Source: Lachnospiraceae bacterium
GTDB taxonomy: Bacteria; Bacillota; Clostridia; Lachnospirales; Lachnospiraceae
Length of the DNA stretch: 64,000 nt
NCBI GenBank assembly: GCA_015057615.1
Contig: SVEA01000089.1
Coordinates: forward strand, 1-64,000
Direction of reading: 5' to 3'
The position numbers were made by a program, and so were the translations under genes. The notes below the pieces were generated by a model. That model ran no database searches, was not told where the DNA came from, and worked only from the letters and a program-made list of their open reading frames with translations. Positions 17,301-28,300 of this stretch are shown in pieces; position 1 is the stretch's first letter; each line of letters begins with the position of its first letter.

Positions 17301-19043
17301 TACAGACGAACCGGAATTAATCCAGAAACCATAAGTATGGTAGAGGCACACGGAACAGGTACCAAACTTGGTGATCCTATCGAAGTAGAAGCTTTGAAAG
17401 AATGCTACGGTGAATTTACGGAAAAAAAGAATTATTGTGCGATTGGTTCCTTAAAGACTTATTCTGGACATACTCTTGCAGCAGCAGGTGTATCTTCTGT
17501 AATAAAAGTTTTGCTCTGTATGCAGCATAAACAGCTTGTACCATCGCTACATTATGAGACTCAGAATGAATTTATTGATTTTGAGAACAGTCCATTCTAT
17601 ATGCCAAAGAAATTGCAGGATTGGGATGTGACAGGAATAGGAAAAAGGCGTGCTGCGATTAGTTCATTTGGATTCAGCGGTACAAATGTTCATATGATAA
17701 TTGAAGAACCTGCAGAGAACAAAAAACAGAGTGTAAGGCATGAGCATTATTTCCTTCCTATATCAGCAAAAACAGATCAATCATTGAAAAAGATTATTAA
17801 GCAGCTTATTTTATGGTTGGAGACATACGGAACCGATGATATTCTAGACGATCTGCAATATACCTTGATTATGAGAAGAAATCATTTTGAATGCAGATGT
17901 GCAGTGATCGTGGACAGTGTTGAAAACGCAATTGCTGAGTTAAATAAGATCCGAGATAATTTAGACAGTAACAGAATCAATATTGACAATGCCGATATAT
18001 TGAGCGATGCTCAGTTTACGGATACTATATCTCGTAACTATTTATCAGAAGATGATATAAGAAAAATTTTCGAAACAAGTGCAGTTCAATATATCAATGG
18101 AGACGAAATTGATTGGACAAATTATTATGACAAAAGAGAAAATGTATGTTTGTCAATACCAACTTATTCATTTAATAGACAGACATGCCGTGCAGATTTT
18201 CAATTACAAAGAAATAACGTAAAACATAATGAGTTTGGAGATTATGATTTTTATCGTGATTACACTTTCTTGAAAGATCATATGGTAAATGGTCAATATG
18301 TAGTTCCGGCTGCGTTCATAATGAAGATGGTTGTTGATAAATATAAATTGACAGAGAAAAAGAAGACTTCTTGTTTAAAAGATGTATTTTTTGATCAGCG
18401 CATCTTATTTAGTGAATCGGTCGTAAAAGTAAATTTTGAGAGTGCAAATACATACAAACAGTTTACCATTGAGGACAAAAATCATAAAATTTATTGCAGG
18501 GGTAAATGCCTAAACAACAGGGAAGAAAATTTCTCAAATATGAAAATTCAGGATCTAGAAGGTGAAAATGTTTGGGATGAAGAAGGATGTTATGAAATAT
18601 TAGATGACTTAGGTCTACATTATCAAAATGGATTTCGGTGTATAAAAAAGGTGAAAATTGAAGGAAGGTATTTGACAGGAATGTTGAAAGCCAAGGAAAA
18701 CCTTGAAACTTACATAGTAGACGGGGCACTTCAGGCAGCTGCATTGATGGTTAAAAGTTTAAATGTTTTTACGTCATCTGCAATTCCGGTTTCAGTTTAT
18801 AAAATTCAATATTTAAAATCAATTGAAGAGGAAAGCTACATCAAAATCGAAAATTATGTTTGTGACATTGATAGTTCATTTGATGTATTTATTCTGAACA
18901 AGTGCGGCGAAGTATGCGTATTCATGGAAAATGTAATTATTCATACAAATCGCAAAGAGTTGGATGAAATGAAGATGCTGAGAGTATTGGAAAATGTTTA
19001 TGAAGGCTCAGAAGATATTGATGATGTTATGAGAAATATTTGA
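11358..19043 (+). CDS. Trans-AT PKS g1: KS1-(vestigial AT)-DH-KR-ACP, KS2-DH
   Basis: 2561 residues. KS1 (3-430) begins almost at the start codon; catalytic Cys174 lies in NAACASS, and HGTGT and SNIGH are intact. Residues about 515-850 resemble an AT with its active site erased. DH1 (about 880-1115) has HxxxGxxxxP at His901 and a D-NAFQ second motif. KR1 (about 1125-1545) has GGTGGVG and Tyr1465, but Cys1469 where Asn is usual. ACP1 (about 1578-1660) carries Ser1614. KS2 (1691-2117) has Cys1863 in DTACSSS, HGTGT and a KTYSGH variant. DH2 (about 2290-2530) has His2308 and D-GALQ. The protein ends in a short helical docking tail, and the missing KR and ACP of module 2 begin the next protein. 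GAGGTG precedes the ATG. Confidence 0.94.
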   Translation: MGKNDVAIIGISCIFPGSDSYEQYWDNLKNGKCSVAEIGKDRWDVNEFYSPEFTDKNKACSKWCGMIKNVYDFDNAAFFISRREAEKMDPQQRLLLQETWHCIEDSGVSFKKLKEMMTSVFVGAMNCDYRQELYSGNAIVDGYSTLGSFENMLANRISHCFSLNGASTTLNAACASSLVAIDYAVDSLANGNSDYAIAAGANLNLNPWKYLSFSKARMLSPNGLCKTFDATADGYVPGDGIAVLLLQRLELAERQGNKIYGVIKSVSVGHNGGALTITAPRIESQVKVISAAYKKAHISPDEISYVETHGTGTSLGDPIEISALKQVFQKQSKRKDKCYVGSVKSNIGHLESASGMAGVIKVLMMMKYHQIPRTINTNGNNEIINLNDTPFELNNQVINWEPKQGKPLRAGISSFGFGGTNAHIILEEYVDKRKSKLDKDSQLLVLSANSLEVAEHIKEDWNKKIADYSKDDYSDILKTAFNEDRNHQFRYARILSYGELPKIDRDIQFISTKKNKPKIIVINELTKEKYAEYRTLKNKYYRYSEILDELLNIAKKHKVSIDLDEDVDKISEENYRVNLFTVEYAFAEFLKEIGISFNYMSWDKKGLTAMLALVNIYDYEDIILYLTGKKELREIGKNRQNGILINANDGVKIYPFELCDISDNINKFIELPLSSRDEKLLEKFRMQFELLINNQYTFRNNISEWDSSLNLLTSCTELWRKKYTLIALFDSLRRLKDKWGIEMEEDIESPEIRYFIDVISNHVISIEEFSNMIYNGNTLYTEELEQRAENYLIENGSFKVLTSCHNWDKASLEKLENTEYTNKDDGSNCVYLSEFVTDFQENLIQAWLNGADISFDKLFNEEDYQKKSVKKSYFVKNSFAKPGMQDMIHVYRPDDVLIKDHNILGKTLVPGAELICKIMEDYHLENMDNILFRQAALIDGKKEYSYKNDKNENYQIIDLLNNNVIFSCSQINKKTDEIIELNEEIVTKNTKMHFYNILKKAGYNYGDSLQLISELGESGSYYIFKLKASAETENTEILDNAFQCAIILAGVTQPDFSENTYFPYCIDHLECYQKLYGDVEVYISKDTYNATSKIISADILIVRDKTIIMKISHMILNASKKLENTHFTYKLEWIDTATKDEPLPEHIVVMGNWSAEKELLLECCKGTKVMFIEKSQEMNGLTERSAEGTKFYWFCDGAINADEEPDVYYQDSIYPFLLFAKEIAKAEKKITVSLVCSGELPYDATLKGILKALKRENININTGIYNVNDFNKDSMHRLLHDIPADDECEISIGKQRSKRMMVPMQTVNDGNNFIVENGIYIIIGGTGGVGREIGKLLAEKKNATIVLTGRNSKSNYIDEIISYVSQDTGKSVYYSTDVCDKYKMQHLIVQVKERFGRVDGIIHSAVDMVDAELKHITSDMFLQGLKCKYYGAVILADICLNNNIRNVLFFSSILTYTGNKGQAGYIAGCNFLDEYAHYLNTKGLNAKVLNWGYWAETGVAKNEHFGTILKRLGVGKMKTSEGLDQFLNAMDSNENQIFIVKMEENDAEAEEVKNGVDTIQVKENNVVTSTLVKEADGVDLVKNIIEDIREIVQNITHNVNVSVKTPFLEIGIESIIGVELVNEISGLYSIQLSQTIIFDYPTIKKLSEAIYKRYKEAIELHYEQSDSVDQNADESIEEVREESEQDSKTVRKDVAIVGISCRLGSTDNTEELWKALVAGQNLVTEIPEERWKLEGFYDPDRNNKKTSYCKWGSFISDVYDFEPSFFKISPKEAKYMDPQQRVLLEESYKALEDAGYTYEMLDELECGAIYGIMNNDHRENLGSKAENVDYGLLLSGNSNAILSARISYLLNLKGPAFTLDTACSSSLVAMYLGCQAIQNGDANMMIIGGTTLFLAPEYYIQMCGLSMLSPRGMCSTFDQKADGFVPGEGVGVVILKSLDKAREDHDNIYGIIKGSGYNQDGATNGITSPSKESQRQLELNVYRRTGINPETISMVEAHGTGTKLGDPIEVEALKECYGEFTEKKNYCAIGSLKTYSGHTLAAAGVSSVIKVLLCMQHKQLVPSLHYETQNEFIDFENSPFYMPKKLQDWDVTGIGKRRAAISSFGFSGTNVHMIIEEPAENKKQSVRHEHYFLPISAKTDQSLKKIIKQLILWLETYGTDDILDDLQYTLIMRRNHFECRCAVIVDSVENAIAELNKIRDNLDSNRINIDNADILSDAQFTDTISRNYLSEDDIRKIFETSAVQYINGDEIDWTNYYDKRENVCLSIPTYSFNRQTCRADFQLQRNNVKHNEFGDYDFYRDYTFLKDHMVNGQYVVPAAFIMKMVVDKYKLTEKKKTSCLKDVFFDQRILFSESVVKVNFESANTYKQFTIEDKNHKIYCRGKCLNNREENFSNMKIQDLEGENVWDEEGCYEILDDLGLHYQNGFRCIKKVKIEGRYLTGMLKAKENLETYIVDGALQAAALMVKSLNVFTSSAIPVSVYKIQYLKSIEEESYIKIENYVCDIDSSFDVFILNKCGEVCVFMENVIIHTNRKELDEMKMLRVLENVYEGSEDIDDVMRNI
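12903..13930 (+). other. Vestigial acyltransferase domain inside g1 module 1
   Basis: Residues about 515-850 of g1 sit where a cis-AT would be. The stretch LFTVEYAFAEFLKEIGI aligns with the helix that precedes the active site in real ATs (LF-x-VEYAL-A-L--WGI), but the following GHSxGE is replaced by SWDKKGL, removing the nucleophilic serine. The next segment (YDYEDIILYL) matches the F-LEDAL-L helix after the motif, and the region ends with an AWLNGADISFDKLF segment like the normal post-AT linker. No PGQG motif is present at its start. Confidence 0.6.
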
Positions 19044-19137
19044 TGATTGGATAACTTTTTTGATCATATTACCTTTTCAAAGTTTTATTATTTCTGATTT
19101 AATTAAAAGTATATAATGCCCTATTTCATTAACTTAA

Positions 19138-19195
19138 GAGCTTGTTTAGTGTCCTTTTGATTATAAGTTAAATAATGGTATAACTGAACAAGCTC
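19138..19195. repeat. Thirteen-base inverted repeat in the g1-g2 gap
   Basis: GAGCTTGTTTAGT (19138-19150) and ACTGAACAAGCTC (19183-19195) pair with a single G-T wobble and enclose 32 bases. The sequence could fold as a long hairpin, be the collapsed ends of a small mobile element, or bind a regulator. The enclosed loop contains a candidate promoter. The g1-g2 gap (19044-19315) also holds a small ACTTCA/TGAAGT hairpin at 19272-19288 just ahead of the g2 ribosome binding site, and no gene. Confidence 0.6.
19157..19184 (+). promoter_or_regulatory. Candidate sigma-A promoter for g2
   Basis: TTGATT (19157-19162) and TATAAC (19179-19184) are separated by 16 bases, inside and overlapping the inverted repeat. 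It lies about 130 bases upstream of g2 in the 272-base gap after g1, the largest gap between synthase genes. Spacing is one base short of ideal, so this is a moderate candidate. Confidence 0.35.
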
Positions 19196-19315
19196 AAAGT
19201 GTATTTAAAATAAAGTTGTCATGTAAAAATGAAATAGCGTGGATATGCAATTGAAAGTCAGAGCTAAATAAACTTCACGTACTGAAGTGAATGATACTGT
19301 AAGGAGAATAGTATT

Positions 19316-22300
19316 ATGTCAGGATTCAAAGAATTATTAACTCGAGTTAAAAAAAATGAGATCACTCCAGCAGAAGCTATGAATATCATAAAAGAATCGA
19401 ATGAATCTGCAAAGGGAGAAAAAACAAGTAATTATTATTTTGAAAATTGTTTGCTTTCAAGACCAAAGCCGATATCAAAAGAACAGAGGTCTTTTGGAAA
19501 TATAGTGGTCGTTTGTGAGAAAGAAGAATTTGTTGAAAAGTTAAGAAAAGAAATTGATAAAAGAGGACATAAATATTCTTCTTTAAATTGGGTTAATAAA
19601 GAATGCGAGTTGGACAACGAAAAGATAAAAGATACTATTGATACTATCATCTATATGCAGGCTGAATTAAAAGAAAATGATTGGCAGAAAAAAATTGAAA
19701 AGAGTATCTATTCTTTTATAGCATTCTTGAAATCAGTTGTGCATTTGTGCAAACATACTTATATCGAATATGTGTGCTTCGAAGAAAATGTTGGTGAACC
19801 TGTTTTTAGCTCTATGATTGGGTTTTTGCGTTCATTTGCAAAGGAACATAATTTAAGGGGATATAAGAACATAACGATAAGAAAAGGCAGCAAAAAAAAC
19901 ATATGCACAATTATATTGGATGAGTACGAAGAGGAAGATCCAGATGTAGTATACGATGGTGTTGAGAGAAAATGCTATGATATAAAACGTTATTTTTCTC
20001 AGGAAAATATAAGAAGCTTAATACCTGGAATTTATATTATAACCGGCGGGTGTGGTGGACTTGGCAGGTTTATTGCTAATTATTTAGTAGACAACGGTCT
20101 ATATAAAATTATCTTAGTAGGCAGATCAGATGCTGGCGAAAAGATCCATAATATATGTCGAGAATTATCAAGAAATAACTGTGAAGTTATATATAAGAAA
20201 GCTGATGTATGCTCAGAAAAAGACGTAAAACAGCTTTTTGATTTTGTACATAAGGCTTATGGAAAAGTAGCTGGTGTTATCCATAGCGCAGGTGTATTAA
20301 GCGATAAATTATTTATCAATAAGACACAGGATGATTATAATTCAGTGTTATCAGTGAAAATGCATGGTACTGTGAATTTATATAAGTACTTAGATAATGA
20401 TGCAGTTATGATTTTATTTTCGTCTATTACCTCTGTCACAGGAAATATTGGTCAAACTGACTATGGTTATGCAAATGAATTTATGAATAAATTCGCACTG
20501 GAAAATAATCAGAAAGAGGGTAAAAAAAGGATTTTATCTATTTGTTGGCCATTATGGGAAAATGGCGGAATGCAGATTGATAAAGACCGTGAAAAAAATA
20601 TTGAAAAAGCTGTTGGAAGTAAGTTGATTTCTAATGAAGATGGATTAGAGGCTTTTTGTCAGGCTATAAGTTCGGATGTAGCAAGCATAGTCGTAATGAA
20701 TGGAAGATATGAGAAGATCATGGCACATCTCGCAGGAATTAAAGCTGTAGCACATATATCTGATAAAAATGACAATAAAGAGAATGACATTATGTCACCG
20801 GAAAAAATGAAAGAAGCATTATCCGGATTTTTATTAAAAGTGATTGCAGATGAGATTGAATCAGATGTAGATGAGATCTCCGTGCAGGATAATTTTGAAA
20901 CGTTCGGATTAAATTCTATTATGAATATGAATGTTATTGGAAAAATAGAGGAAAATATCTGTCCTGTTTCCAAAACTATTTTATACGAGTGTCATTCTAT
21001 TGAAGAACTTACGAATTATATGCTGAAAGAGTATAATTCGCAGTGCTATTTGGCTTTTAATCATATCGTTGCAAGTGAACAGAAGGAAAATAAGCAGGAA
21101 CAGTCATTCACAGAAGAAATAAAAGAAACCGAAAATGAGGAGAACGGAATTGCTGTTATAGGAATTGCTGGACTATATCCTCATAGCCGTAACTTGGAAG
21201 AGTTTTGGAATAACATCTTAATGGGAAATGATTGCATTGACGAGATCCCGACTTCAAGATGGAATTTTGAAGATTACTATTCCAACGAAGCAAATACTGA
21301 AGGAAAGTCAATAAGTAAATGGGGAGGATTTATTGAGGATTATGATAAGTTCGATCCGCTTTTTTTCAATATATCTCCTAGGGATGCAGCAAATATAGAT
21401 CCACAGGAACGATTAATGCTCCAGACAGCATGGCATACATTTGAAAATGCAGGATATACTAAAAGTGATCTGAATGGTAGCAATACCGGTGTATACATCG
21501 GTGTTATGTATGCACATTATCAGTATTATGGAATCGGCGGAAAAAATCATCAGCATGGAGTTGCGATGACAAATTCATCAATATCAAACCGAATTTCTTA
21601 TTTTATGAATTTACATGGTCCGTGTATGTCGGTTGATACAATGTGTTCTTCTTCATTGACTGCATTGGATATTGCCTGCAACGATATTAAACTTGACAAA
21701 ATTGATTCAGCTTTAGTAGGCGGTGTAAATCTTTCAATGCACCCGAATAAGTACGTGATACTTAGTCAGAAGCACTTCCTTTCGTCCGACGGTAAATGTC
21801 ACAGCTTTGAGGAAGGCGGAGACGGTTATGTACCTTCAGAAGGAGTCGGTGCAATTTACATAAAAAAGTTAAGCAAAGCGAAAGCAGATGGAGATAGGAT
21901 ACTTGCTGTTGTTTGTTCAACTGCTTTGAACCATGGTGGTCATACTTCAGGATTTACCGTACCGAATCCGGACCTGCAAGGTGATGTCATTAAAGATGCA
22001 CTAAAAAAGGGTGGAGTTCATCAGCAGGATGTCACATATATTGAAGCTCACGGAACAGGAACAGCAATTGGTGATCCTATTGAAATAAAAGGTCTTTCTA
22101 AGGCATTTAGTAATTTAAACAGTAAAAAACAAATAGCACTCGGTTCATTGAAATCTGTATTTGGTCATCCCGAGTCAGCAGCAGGAATTGCTGCGATTAC
22201 GAAGATAATTTTGCAAATGCAGAATAAGATTATTCCGCCTTCGATCGTAAGAAAAAAGGTGAATGAGGATCTGGAATTAAATCAGACTCCGTTTTACTTG

Positions 22301-25300
22301 GTAAATGAGCCTATAAATTGGGAATCAAATGGTCCAAGAGTAGCAGGAATCAGCTCATTTGGTGCAGGCGGTAGTAATGCCCATGTTATTCTAGAAGAAT
22401 ATAATGATAGCACTAAAGTAGATTTATCATTGGAAGATGAAAAACAGATTTTTGCGTTATCAGCGAAGGATGTGCAGCAGTTAAAACAGAAGGCTTTTGA
22501 ATTGGCAAGATACTTTGAGAGCAATATCGTAGTAGAAGAAAGAAATCAAAGTATTTTCTCAGAACATACTGTACGTACTCAGTTGCAGAACAAGATTTGC
22601 GAGCTTTTGAAATTAGAACAAGAAGATATTGACATGGATAGTTCTTTAAGCGATTTTGGCTTGGATATTTATCTTGTTCAGCTCCTCAATGACTTTATTT
22701 CAAAAGAATACGGTACGCAATATACAAACGAAGACTACTTTGAATTGAAGAGCATTCGTGAATTAAGCAGCAGCATTTGCAATAATAGATCTCAGAAATA
22801 TATACAGGCAAATTACGACAAGAAATTATATGTGAAAGCCGCTATCTCATTGGCTCTGGAAAGAGAGCACATGACCGAGAGGTTGGCTTTTGTTGCTGAT
22901 GATTTAGAAAATGTGATACGTATATTAGATGCATATTGCAATAATGAAGTGCTGGCAGATGGTTATATTTATACAGGAAATGTCTTAAAGCAGAGAATAA
23001 CAGTTAGTGAAATTGGTCAGGATATTAATATCCGCAGTCTAATAGATAGTAAGAATTATAACGAGATATGCAGATTGTGGACTATGGGCTATAAGGTAGA
23101 TTTTTATGAACTTCACGCTCACAAAGTACATACTCCTTTACCGCTTTACCCGTTTAAGAAAGATAGATACTTCGTGGAAGATATGGCTGAGAAGAATGTG
23201 GTAGATACTTTGTTTACAAGTGGTGTGCCTCAGAGGGTAATACAGCCGTTTTCCAAGAGATTCAGTACAGCAGATTATTTTGTTAAGCAGCATGTTGTCG
23301 GTGGAAAGAATTATCTGCAGGGAGTTGCCTGTCTGGATTTATTCCAGAATTTCGCAATGCAAACGATGAATATCAATGCCTGCATTTCAAATATAATGTG
23401 GAAACGTCCGATCGATCTTACAAACAATGAAATCAATGTAACTGTTGATATTAAAAAGAATGATAACAATATTGAAATAGAGGCTTATTCAGAAAATGAG
23501 AATAATAAGGCTCTTTATTGTGTTGCCAATATCTCAGATAAGGAGAATTATTTATTAGCGCTTAATACCCAAAGCATATCCGAAGAAGCAACAAGACAAC
23601 TCTCGCCTTCAGCTTTTTATGATATCTATGATAAACGTGGCATTATGTATGGCAATGAGCTAAAAGGCATTAGAAATATCAGATATTCCGATAATGCTGT
23701 TATGGCCTCGATCTCATTTGAGGATCAGTTTAGTGCCGATAATAATACGATTCGTATCTTGGATGCTGCAGTACAGTGCGGAATCATCCTCATACACGGA
23801 ATGGATAATGGAGTTAACAGGTATGTACCGTTCTCGGCAGATGCTATAAAGTTCTATGGCAATATACCGTCAAAGGCATCTGTTTTCATCAAGCGTGTAG
23901 GTACAATTAATGATATGTTGAGAAACAGATTAATTATATTTGATGCAGTACTAAAAGATGAAAATGGCAATACTTTGGTGGAATTGAAGCGTTTTGTATG
24001 CAAACCGATCTTTGCTCAGACAGAGCCTTTCAGGGCAGATGATACGATAAAAGAGCTTACATATTACAAAGAATACGAATTGAAAAATATTTCTGATGAA
24101 AATACTAATACTTGGGATAATATCATTATATTCACAAACCAAAGTTTTATGGATGAAGAATTAGAAGTATTCAGCTCGGAAAACAAGAAGGTCATAACTG
24201 TTATACCGGCAGCTCAGTATGGGAAAATAAAGGAAAATGTTTACTCAATTAATGTGAAGGACGAGAATGATGTTTCAAAGTTATTTGAGGATTCAAATAT
24301 ACATGATAATTTTTGTATAATGTACCTTTGGGATCTGTTCGCGGATGATGAATCAATTGAAAATATAAATAATATCTTTTCACTCAATCATGCTATGGTA
24401 AAAAATAGTCACTTAAAAAAAGTAGGTGTTATTTATGCGCATAAGTACAGAACTGTATTGAGCGATGCATATGGTATGGCTGTAGATGGATTCCAGAGAA
24501 CTGTTGAAAGAGAAAAAAGTGGATTTTCTTATAAATATGTCTGCCTTAACGGAGATTACAAGTATTCTGATATATTACAAGTTCTCTACACCGAATCAGC
24601 AGTAATGGATGAGAAAAACGTAGTATACAACAGAAATGAGAGACAGATTTTAAAATTTAATAAGTGGTATCCAAAAAGTGTTCATGATTTGTCCGATAAG
24701 ATCAGAGGAACTTGGATCATTACCGGCGGTATGGGCGGACTAGGAAAACTTTTTTCTGAGTACCTTTCACACAAATATCACGTAAACCTTATTTTGACGG
24801 GAAGCTCTCCTATTAATGATGAAAAAACAGCATTTATCAATTCCATTAGAGACGATAATGAGATCGAATACGTTTCATGCAATATAACAAATTATGATGA
24901 TGTACATCAGCTTGTTGAATATGCAAAGATGAAATATAGTACGATTACGGGTATTATTCAGTCAGCAGGAATAATTAAAGATTCATTCCTAAGAATAAAG
25001 ACATTAGAAAATTTTCATCAGGTTGCGGATGTAAAAATAAAGGGAATCGAAAACTTCTACAGAACGCTTATCAATGAAAAAATAAATTACTTCATAACGT
25101 TTTCTTCAATCGCCGGTGTTATCGGAAATGCAGGACAATGTGATTATGCCTTTGCAAACGCATTTATGGACAATTACGTAAAGCTTATGTCTTACTATAT
25201 GAAAGGATGCAAATGTATCTCAATAAACTGGCCATACTGGGAAGAAGGCGGAATGCGTGTACCTCAGGATGTCGTGAAAAATATGTATGACATGTACGGT

Positions 25301-28300
25301 ATTCGTCCATTGCCTTCTGATACTGGAATACATATGTTTGAGAATATACTTTCTACAGACGAAAATCAGATTGCAGTATTCTATGGCCTCGAATCTAAGG
25401 TCGAAGAACAGCTTGGTATTAAAAAAGAAGTTGTGGCAGAAAGAAAAACTGTTTCACAGAAATCCGGCAGAGTTAAAGAAATGGTTCTTAATATCTTATC
25501 GGACGAGTTAAAAATGAAGCAAAACGAATTCGATGAGGAAGAAACATTTGAGAATTATGGAGTGGATTCTGTGCTGTCAGTTTCTATTTCTGATAGATTG
25601 GCTGAGATTTTTAGCTCGGTTTCAAAAACTATTTTATTTGAGTGCATTAATATCAGAGAGCTTTGTGAATATTTAGAAAAGCACAGTGAGATTCTGCAGG
25701 ATGCATCGGAAGAGACAGAGTGTATATCAAAATCACTGGTGGGAGTGTATGAAGAGAAAAATAATTTCATGGATCAATATACTGAAGCTACAGAAGGAAA
25801 CATTTCTGATACCGATATTGCAATTATCGGATTAAGCGGTCAATATCCAATGGCAGCCAATACAGCAGAATATTGGGATAACCTGAAGGCAGGGAGAGAC
25901 TGTATAAGCCTTATTCCTTCCGAACGATGGGACAGAGAACTTTATTATACCAAAGAAAAAGGGGTTGATGGTCGTACTTGCAGTAAATGGGGCGGTTTCT
26001 TAAAGGATATTGATAAATTTGATCCTGTATTTTTCAAGATCACCCCAGGTGAAGCTACAATGATGGACCCTCAGGAGAGATTATTCTTACAGGAGACATA
26101 TCATGCAATTGAGGATGCGGGATACTCAACGAAAAAATTAAAAGATAGTAATGTAGGTGTTTATGTAGGCGGCGGTTCCAGTAAATACGAAATGCTGGCT
26201 TTGGAAGAATCACTCAGAGAGAAACTTGTCTTGGTAAACAATATGAATTCCAATATTGCAAACCGAGTTTCTTACTATTTTGATTTCCACGGGCCAAGTA
26301 TTTCTATAGATACTATGTGTTCGTCATCCCTTACTGCTATTGATATGGCGTGCAAAGCACTGCAGAATCATGAAGTTGATTATTCTGTAGCAGGCGGAGT
26401 AAATTTGCTGCTACATCCTTATAAGTATCTGGTTTTGAGCTTAAAGGAATTCTTGTCAACAGATGGTAGATGCAGAGGATTTGGTGAAGGCGGAGATGGC
26501 TATGTGCCTGGCGAAGGTGTCGGAGTATTCGTATTAAAGAGACTTAACGACGCTGTGCGTGACGGTGATAATATCTATTGTGTAATCAAAGGCAGTTTGT
26601 TAAATCACGGGGGTCATACTAGAGGATATAGCGTACCGAATTCTAAATCACAGGCACAGCTGATCGAGTCATCGCTAAAAAAAGCTAGTATCCATATTGA
26701 AGATATAGACTATATGGAGATGCATGGAACAGGAACTTCATTAGGTGATCCTATTGAGATAGAGGGTGTTTCACAGGCATTGGGAAGTCAGAAACCATTA
26801 TGCGGAAAAATTCCTTTTGGAACGGTTAAGTCAAATATTGGGCATCTTGAAGCGGCTGCCAGTGTTGCAGGCATCACAAAAGTTATTTTGCAGTGCAAGC
26901 ATAATTGTCTTGTTCCGTCCATTCATGCGGAACAATTGAATAAGAATATTGACTTAAATCGTGTTGAACTAAAAATTCAGAGAACTTGTGAAACATGGGA
27001 TCATACATCAAAGAATTATAATGTGAAACCACATCTTGCTACTGTTAGTTCTTTTGGTGCAGGCGGTTCCAATGGTCATATTATTCTGGAAGAGTATATA
27101 GCAAAGGATCAAAACGGGTATTGCGAGCTAAAGGATATTGATAAAATATTTGTATTCTCTGATATGTCAGCTGATCGTTTAAGAAGAAAAGTAAGATCGT
27201 TCTATGAGTATGTGTCGATGAATTCGTTTGACCGTGTTACATTAAGGAATATGGCATATACTTTAAAAATCGGTCGTGATGCAATGAAAGAGCGAATTGT
27301 GATTGTTGCTGAAGATGCAGAACAATTAAGAAATGGTCTTTCTTCTGTGGCAAGAGGAGAAAATAACTCTGAGCTCATTCAACTGACAAGATTAAATGAA
27401 AGTAGCTTATTGCAAAAAGCTTCAGATTGGTGCAGCGGATCGGATATAAATTGGGAGGCATATTATAACACATCTGTTTACAAAAAGATCTCTTTGCCAT
27501 TATATTTATTTGAAAAGCAGAGATGCTGGATCGATGTCAGCTGTAAGATCGGCGATTCATTAAAGGAGTACGTAATTCCAAGTGGAAATCGTGAATTGAT
27601 TCAGAACATTGGAACTGAAAGAACCAACAAGAAAGTAATATACAATTATATATGTTGTCTGTTCAAGAAGTTGTTTATTATTACTGATGTGAATGATGTT
27701 GCAGATAAACCATTCGAGGAGATCGGTATAGATTCTATCATGATAAGAAGATTGAACGTTGAAATGGAACGCGATATAAAGAATCTTTCACCAACTGTAT
27801 TCTTTGAATGTAATACAATGAATTTGCTGGTAGATTATATTGCTGAGAATCACAGTGATTTTGTTGTAGATAAGCTGTTTTATGATCAGCCGGAAGAAAA
27901 AGCTATAGTTGAAAAGCCATCAGTAAAAGAAACAAATAAAATTTTTGTTGATGATGACGAAATAGCAATTATCGGTGTTAGTGGAAAATATCCCGGAGCA
28001 AAAAATATCGAAGAATTATGGAATAACCTGTCAGAACGAAAAACAGAATTCAGAGAAATACCAAGTGACAGATGGGATTACACAGAGCGTTTCAATCACG
28101 ATATGCTTAGTCTACCTGAAGGTACGGTATATAGTAAATGGGGTGCTTTTCTTGACGATGCTTACAGGTTTGATGCAAGATTTTTCTCGATTGCACCTGT
28201 TGAAGCTGAAATGATGGATCCACAGGAAAGATTATTCTTAGAATGCGCATGGAATACAATAGAAGATGCCGGTTATGCAGATGAAATTTACAGAAACAGA

